64,000 nucleotides of DNA from Streptomyces luteolifulvus (GTDB taxonomy: Bacteria > Actinomycetota > Actinomycetes > Streptomycetales > Streptomycetaceae). Below the pieces are notes generated by a model that was not told the DNA's origin, ran no database searches, and was given only the letters and a program-made list of their open reading frames with translations. Below, piece by piece: positions 58,847-64,000 of the stretch (position 1 is its first letter; every line of letters begins with the position of its first letter). The position numbers and the translations under genes are program-made. The DNA is taken from contig NZ_VZRB01000019.1 of assembly GCF_008806595.1 (NCBI RefSeq), forward strand, positions 62,001-126,000, read 5' to 3'.

Positions 58847-58966
58847 GGACGCCGACGGGATTCGAACCCGCGGACGAGGACGAGCAAGGCCCGCCCGCGC
58901 CTCATCAGTCGTCGCGCGAAGGGCCTTCCGCGCGACGATCGCAATGGGCCGCTCTGCCACGGCGCC
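58847..58966 (-). ncRNA. tRNA-like element with abnormal anticodon region
   Basis: On the minus strand the 5' acceptor strand GGCGCCG (58960-58966) pairs with CGGCGTC (58848-58854). The T arm GCGGG-TTCGAAT-CCCGT is canonical, and a D-arm-like GGCAGAGCGGCCCATTGC follows the acceptor as in Ser-type tRNAs. Between D and T arms are about 75 bases. They fold as a 10-bp hairpin (TCGTCGCGCG / CGCGCGACGA) and a second stem (GATGAGG / CCTCGTC), without a normal 7-base anticodon loop with T33. Outside, GGCTGCGG and CCGCAGCC extend the acceptor helix. A tRNA pseudogene or an unusual tRNA-like RNA. Confidence 0.5.
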
Positions 58967-59015
58967 GCAGCCTGCCAGGACCACGCGATCCCGGTCCCCC
59001 GACCCTAGTGCCGCA

Positions 59016-60147
59016 TCAGGCAACGTTCGCTCTGTTCACGATCTCGCGAAGGCGTTTGTCAGCGGCGTACTTGTTCCGCCAGATGATGTAGCGGCGGATC
59101 ATGCTGCCCTGTTCCTTGTGGCTGGCGTGGTCGGTGCCGTCGAGGACGAAGTAGCGCAGGCGGTGAACTGGGCCTCGATGCGGTTCAGCCACGAACTGTT
59201 GGTGGGTGTGTGGGCGAACTCGACGTTGTTGGCTGCCGCCCAGTCGCCGACCCGGGTGTCCCTCGTGGTGGTCATGTGCGGGGAGAAGTTGTCGAGCACG
59301 ATCGCGATCCGGATTCTGGGTGGGTACAGGCTGCGCAGGTAGCGGCAGAACTCGAGGAACCTCGTCCGGTTCTTCTTCGGCTTGATGTGCCCGTAGAGCT
59401 TGTCCTTGCCCAGGTCGTAGGCGACGAGCAGGGCCTGACGCAGTGCGGGCGGGTGTAGGTCGCCGGGCGGCGGTGCCTCGGCTCGCGGTCGGGATCCTTG
59501 TGTCGTCCGCCGCGCTCCGCCCACTGCCGGCCCGGGCGGGGCTGTAGGTTGAGCGGCCCGAACTCGTCCATGCACAAGACGACTTCGGGCTCGACTTCCT
59601 CGGGTATGACCTCGCCGTCAGCGATCGCGTAGAGATGCTCGATGCGGGCGTTCTTGGCCGCGTAGTCCGGGTCGCGTGAGGTCTTCCAGGTCTTTATGCG
59701 TTGAAACGAGACGCCCTCCTCGCGGAGCAGGACCCGAAAGCCCTCGTGGCTGATGTCGTCGACCACCCCCTCGGCGACCAGGAAGTCGGCCAGCTTGGCC
59801 AGGCTCCAGGTCGAGAACGGCAGGCCGTGCTCGGCCGACCTAGACTTGGCGATCTTCTTGATTTCCCGGCGTTCTGGGAGGGTGAACGTCCTTGGCCGGC
59901 CGCCCTTGTACTTGGGGTAGAGCGAGTCGAAGCCGTCGGCGTTGAAGTTGTGGATCACGTCCCGGATCCGGTCCGCACTGGTGAACTTCACCTCGGCGAT
60001 CTACGCCACGGGCATGCCCTGCGCGGATAACACCACCATCTGGGCCCGCCGCCAGGTCACCACCGAACCGGTGCCCCTGCGGATGATCCGCAGCAACCGC
60101 CTGCCCTCGTCGTCATCAATCTCCCGGACCCGCAGACGTTCAGCCAC
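59016..60147 (-). pseudogene. IS630-family transposase with amber stop and frameshift
   Basis: Almost full length from GTG 60147: AERLRVREIDDDEGRRLLRI, then SAQGMPVA followed by TAG where relatives have Lys. It continues IAEVKFTSADRIRDVIHNFN, VVLCMDEFGPLNLQPRPGRQ (first Asp), and after a frameshift near 59460 IRIAIVLDNFSPHMTT, HTPTNSSWLNRIEAQFTA and EIVNRANVA to a stop at 59016. All DDE parts are present, but the gene cannot be translated as one protein. Confidence 0.82.
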
Positions 60148-60159
60148 CTGATCATTCTG

Positions 60160-61094
60160 GCCGTCCGGCGCCCCCCGCGCGGCGACAGCCTTCCCCCCAA
60201 CGCGCGGGCGCGGCGGATAGCAACTCCAGGACCATCTGCGAGCCGGTCCCAGTCATCCTCGTCCTCGACAACGTGACCGACGCGGCCCCCGTCGTTTCCC
60301 TGCCGCCCGCGGCACCGGGCAGCACAGCGATTCATCACCAGCCGCCCGGCTCTGCCCTCGTCCAGGGCGCGGAACGGGTGAAGGTCGAACCGCTGCCCGA
60401 CACGCAGCCGCTGCGACTGTTCGAACGCATCATCGACGCCGAGCGCGACGCCGCGGACACCCTCGTAAGAGGGCCACTGAGCGAGCACGCCGGACTTGCT
60501 CGCCGACGAAAGGCGGCGCATCTCGCAGCCGGAGCGCCAACTGGCCGGCGAGGACATCGGAGTACGCAGCAGCTTCGGGATCAGCTACCCGGCACCGCGC
60601 AAGGACACCCGCCGGCCGTTCCGGTACCTCGGCCCGCTCGCCGGAGCCGACTTCGTGCCCGAACTGGCCGCGCTGCGCCGGCATAGGAGAGCCCGAGTGG
60701 GTACGGCGCATCGCCATCGTCGTCAACGTGGGCATCGGCACCGGCCTGACCTGCACCTCGCCCACGCACGCCGCCCTGGACGTGGACTGCATCGGCCGCG
60801 TGGACTTCAGGCCGCCCGCCGACCCCAACATCAAGGCCAGGGCCATCGCCGGGCTGTACCGGCACACCGGGATCCGTGGGGAATCTCCGTGCCGTCGGCC
60901 AGGGCCGGGCCGACGGCCCCGACGGACTCGCCCGCGCCTGCGGAGTCAGCGTCCAATAGCCACACCCCACCCCCACACCCGAAGAACCCGCTCCGCCGAC
61001 GCCCCTGTTCGTGATCCTCAGCCGACAGCAGATTCCTCCTGCGGATGTGTCCGTCTGGGCCCGGCGATCATGTCTCGGTCGCTAGAGTTCAGCC
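60160..61094. other. gene debris without assignable family
   Basis: Protein-like pieces on the plus strand in changing frames (FERIIDAERDAADTLVRGPL near 60420, GISYPAPRKDTRRPFRYLGP near 60590, RPPADPNIKARAIAGLYRHT near 60820) do not form a gene, and I cannot name their families. Confidence 0.3.
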
Positions 61095-61330
61095 ATGACA
61101 GGCCGAGCGACTCCCTCCGACAGCCTGTCCAGCGTGCGTGCGGTTCTGGTGGGGGTTTCGAACTATCCGAGCATTCCCGCCTCGGACTGTGCGAGCGTTC
61201 GCGTCTCTGACGACATTGACGCCCTGCACTCCGCGCTCGGTTCGGCGCGAGCAGGCGAACTGCTGGTGGTCTACTACGCCGGCCACGGCCTGACAGTTGA
61301 GGAAGAGCACGAACGCCTGCCGGCGAACGT
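61095..61330 (+). pseudogene. caspase-like (peptidase C14) fragment
   Basis: ATG 61095 begins an open frame to 61787. Residues 14-30 (VRAVLVGVSNYPSIPA) and 52-72 (ARAGELLVVYYAGHGLTVEE) match the first strand and the catalytic His block (YAGHG) of bacterial metacaspases. Between them about 40 residues are missing and no catalytic Cys block follows; the remaining 160 residues look unrelated. Probably a degraded protease gene rather than an active one. Confidence 0.5.
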
Positions 61331-61838
61331 CCAAGCGATGGGCCAGTTGAGCACAACACAGCTCCTGAGCATGGCTCTGGGGCTTCAGGGCGCGAAATCC
61401 GCCCTCGACGACGCCCAAGCACATTGGCCCGCCGCTGACCTGACGCGCCGGCTGCTCTGTTCCTCGGAAGAAGAAACTCGGCTGCCGTCGATCACTACGT
61501 CGCTCACGGGTCCAACGGCCGTTGCGCAGCCTGGCCCGCTCCCCACCGGGGAGGTATTGGCCCACACTGCCGAGATCGTTCAACTCCTCTGGCTGGCCAC
61601 GGTAGATCTCCTGGCTGAGAGCCTTGGATCTCACCGTTACGAGTTCGACTCTCACGCACCACCCCACGCATCAACCGCGTGCGGCGTGATCAAACTCGCT
61701 GCCCCCGCAATTCCCAGGGCACCTGGACAACCGGCCCCTCCGCGGGGCTCATCCGGTCCATTCAGCTCAATCGCGCCAGCAGCCTGACCTCTTCCGGCGG
61801 GCCCTGAGGCGCGCCATAAACAGGACGAGGTTCTTCAG

Positions 61839-62066
61839 GTGGTCAGGTTCGATCTTCAGGCAGGTGCGATCGAGCTGTCGGGACGCGTGCCGCTGCCGCT
61901 GCTTTTGGCGGTTGTGCTGCTCGTGAGCGTTCCGCTGGCGATCGGGTGGATCTGGGTAGCCCGGCAGCTCCGCGCCAAGGCCCGGACGCTGCTGGATGGG
62001 CTGCGCATCCGGGTGTGGCAATGGCTGCTGCGCCACCCGACAGACCGGGATGATCGGCCCTGCTGA
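61839..62066 (+). CDS. small membrane protein, uncertain
   Basis: 75 residues from a GTG start. One long helix PLPLLLAVVLLVSVPLAIGW followed by a basic amphipathic tail (LRAKARTLLDGLRIRVWQW). No strong ribosome site. Could be a real small protein or the end of a lost gene. Confidence 0.35.
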   Translation: MVRFDLQAGAIELSGRVPLPLLLAVVLLVSVPLAIGWIWVARQLRAKARTLLDGLRIRVWQWLLRHPTDRDDRPC

Positions 62067-62688
62067 CAATCAATGCCCGCCGGGGCCGCCGGACAGGCGG
62101 TCCAGTGGGCGCAGCGGACGTGCAGGAGGTCAGCCAGTCGAGCAGGTCCTCGTGGCTGCGGCGACAGGCGGCGAGGACGCGGCGCAAGACATCTGGCAGC
62201 CAGGCTCGAGGCCGCCCCAGACGATAATGGCGCCGGCTTCAAGGATGCAGCTGCCGGAGTTGTTCGCCCCCATGGAGGGGGCAGCCGGGCTGCCCGTAAG
62301 CGTCAGCGGTGTGGCCGGGATACTCACGGACGACGCGTAAGCCTTCCAGCCCCGGCCCGCACCGCCGGCGGGAGTCAGATTCGGCGCCGGCCAGACAAGA
62401 GCCGGCCCTGACCGTTTCACATGGGGTCCCGCAGCGATCACAGGGGGGCCGTCACGGCGCGTCATGCCAGCAGGGGCCTGTCTCCGCGACATGTCCCGTA
62501 CTTCGTTCAGCCGCTGCTCCTACCCACGGAACCCTCACTTCGTCGAGTGCGGCACCGGTCAGGCCGGGCAGGTCTGCCGCAACGCGGCGCGGAGCGCTTC
62601 GCTTGATGTGCGAAAGCCCGGGCTGGCGACACACATTCAACGTCTCGCCGTGCATGCGCTCTCGGTGAAGGCTCCGTACGGTGACCGG
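62067..62688. other. gap without assignable gene
   Basis: No protein-like frame with motif or ribosome site and no operator-like site. It precedes the membrane protein at 62689. Confidence 0.35.
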
Positions 62689-63231
62689 ATGGACAGTTCT
62701 GTCGTCTTCAACGTGGTAACCACCGCCATCGCCGTCGTGGCAGTGGTGACCTCCATCGTGTTCAGCGTGCGGCAGGCCCGTATCGCCCGGCATGCCAACC
62801 ACATATCGGTGATGGTCGACCTGCTCGCGGAGTTCCGGTCCGCCCAGTTTCACGAACAGCACGACTACGTGTGCACGCGTCTGGGGGCGGAGCACGACCC
62901 GGAGGCCGGAGTGCGCGGGCTGCCGGGTGAGGCCAAGGCGGCCTTCTACAACATCGTTTACTACTACCAGTCCTTCGCCAACCTCGCAGTCTTCGGGCTG
63001 CTCGACGAAACCCTGATGGTCACGGTCCTGCGGACCCGGATCACCTCCGTCTGGCAGGCCGTCCGGCCATTCGTGGAGCGGGAGCGGGAGTTGCGGGGCG
63101 AGGGCGGCGGAACGTATCTGTCGATCTTCGAGGAACTGGCCCGGCTTGCGGCGGAGCTGCCGCCGGAACATGTCCGGGACCAAATGGCCGAGACGCGGCG
63201 CCGCCTTACCCGCCTGAGAATGATGCGCTGA
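62689..63231 (+). CDS. membrane protein with N-terminal helix (DUF4760-like)
   Basis: 180 residues from ATG 62689. N-terminal membrane helix VVFNVVTTAIAVVAVVTSIV. A cytoplasmic helical region follows: ISVMVDLLAEFRSAQFHEQH, AFYNIVYYYQSFANLAVFGL and IFEELARLAAELPPEHVRDQ. The pattern of one helix followed by an EFRS..FH..R/H region is that of DUF4760-type proteins, whose function is unknown. Looks intact; a longer upstream reading to 62464 has no ribosome site. Confidence 0.7.
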   Translation: MDSSVVFNVVTTAIAVVAVVTSIVFSVRQARIARHANHISVMVDLLAEFRSAQFHEQHDYVCTRLGAEHDPEAGVRGLPGEAKAAFYNIVYYYQSFANLAVFGLLDETLMVTVLRTRITSVWQAVRPFVERERELRGEGGGTYLSIFEELARLAAELPPEHVRDQMAETRRRLTRLRMMR

Positions 63232-63464
63232 AGCGCCAAGGCTTGATTCTGTCGGGGATCTTGGAGTTTCCCGATACGACGGCGTGATCAACGGGCATGC
63301 CCGGGCCTGTTCCGCAGGCCGATGCAGTAGTTGAAGTGTCTGTAGTCGCTTCGTCCCCGTTCCGGTGATCAAGTCCCTTCTCTGACCGCGCGGAGCGCGC
63401 GGGCGAGCAACCCGGACGGTACGACAGCAACATGGGTGCCGGACCGGCTGAACGACCCGTGCCA

Positions 63465-64000
63465 CGACGAGGACTTGGCCGGCTGGTACCCGCACAACGG
63501 CCGTCCCGGTCTCTCGCCCGCCCAGCCCGGCCCAAGACCAGGATCCTCGCCGCCGGCGAGGACGCCTGCCGGCTGCTGGAGCGCCTCCACCGGCACGCAC
63601 CGGGCTACCGGCCCGGCCCTCGGACCGAGGCCCCGCCGCAGATCGTCATGGAGAACTACCACCGCGACGCGGCAGGCCGCCTGCGCTGGCGCACCGCCGA
63701 CGACGGCGGACTGCCGCCCTCCTCCTCGACGATCGTCTCCCCCTACGACACCACGGCGCGCTACGTCCGTCCCGGGCACATCATCCGCTGGAAGGGCGTC
63801 GCCGCACATGTCACCGAGACGTGTGCCTCCGGCAGCGCCCACGTGATCACGGACGTGGCCACCACCTCGGCCGCCACGAACGACACCCAAGCCCTGGCCC
63901 GGTATCCACACCCGCCTGGCCCGTCGCGGGCTGGTGCCCGCCGAGCAGCTGGTCGAAGGCGTCAACACCCGCGAACACCAGGCGATAGGATCCGGGCATG
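63465..64000 (+). pseudogene. IS1182-like transposase, partial at window end
   Basis: Reads ILAAGEDACRLLERLHRHAP, then QIVMENYHRDAAGRLRWRTA, IVSPYDTTARYVRPGHIIRW and SAHVITDVATTSAATNDTQA. After a frameshift near 63905 it continues TRLARRGLVPAEQLVEGVN. The family matches IS1182 transposases; the element runs out of the window and already carries a frameshift. Confidence 0.7.

Noticed and set aside
58847-58966. Ordinary tRNA-Ser gene
   Set aside because: At about 120 bases it is too long and lacks a 7-base anticodon loop with T at position 33.

Overview
The window looks like a Streptomyces (or close actinomycete) chromosome arm or large linear replicon. It is very GC-rich, start codons are often GTG or TTG, many genes overlap by GTGA or ATGA, and the families are typical of the genus: DUF5994 proteins, XRE/DUF5753 regulators, SpoIIE-type phosphatases, IS701/IS1182/IS630 transposases, and narGHJI. 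No rRNA, CRISPR array or biosynthetic gene cluster is visible.

Layout. 0-1 kb: end of a sugar ABC importer ATPase. 1-3 kb: a membrane Ser/Thr kinase. 3-4.4 kb: IS256, NUDIX and WD40 gene debris. 4.5-7 kb: a small membrane protein, an RsbW-like ATPase and a frameshifted helical protein. 7-12 kb: a PTS/amino-sugar operon on the minus strand (EIIC, HPr, a severely truncated EI, a NagB-like deaminase, a frameshifted ROK kinase), divergent from a GntR/HutC regulator. 12.5-18.3 kb: three large tyrosine-recombinase-type genes plus a small coiled-coil protein, all joined by GTGA overlaps. 18.7-25.3 kb: STAS, SpoIIE phosphatase and repeated small paralogous genes (four DUF5994 copies). 26.7-30.3 kb: a second PTS operon (EIIB, EIIA, HAD phosphatase, two Gfo/Idh oxidoreductases). 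30.4-36.5 kb: two large WD40 proteins around a NUDIX gene. 36.7-42.2 kb: gene fragments and ISs, with one intact GNAT-membrane fusion. 42.8-49.7 kb: respiratory nitrate reductase narGHJI. 49.9-52.6 kb: IS701 and remnants. 52.7-55.7 kb: proton-translocating transhydrogenase pntAB. 56-64 kb: mostly truncated genes and ISs, with an odd tRNA-like element and a few small membrane proteins.

The main result is a shared 22-bp operator-like motif, TGGT-N6-TGGT-N4-ACCA. I find six full copies and one weaker copy between 1.1 and 38.1 kb. They lie upstream of the kinase, the RsbW-like ATPase, the EIIC operon, the GntR regulator (weak copy), the EIIB-EIIA operon, the second WD40 gene and a truncated secreted protein. 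Its core TGGT-N4-ACCA matches the half-sites bound by DasR, the HutC-subfamily regulator of aminosugar PTS genes in Streptomyces, and the local GntR protein is a DasR paralogue. I infer a locally encoded regulon that joins a split sugar PTS to signalling proteins (kinase, anti-sigma-type ATPase, WD40 scaffold). Parts of it look altered or decaying: EI lacks its central catalytic region, NagB has Gly in place of the conserved catalytic Asp, the ROK kinase carries two compensating frameshifts, and a second GntR gene survives only as a fragment.

Caution: several frameshifts (helical protein, ROK kinase, NUDIX, IS701) fall in short G/C homopolymers, so some may be sequencing errors rather than real mutations.
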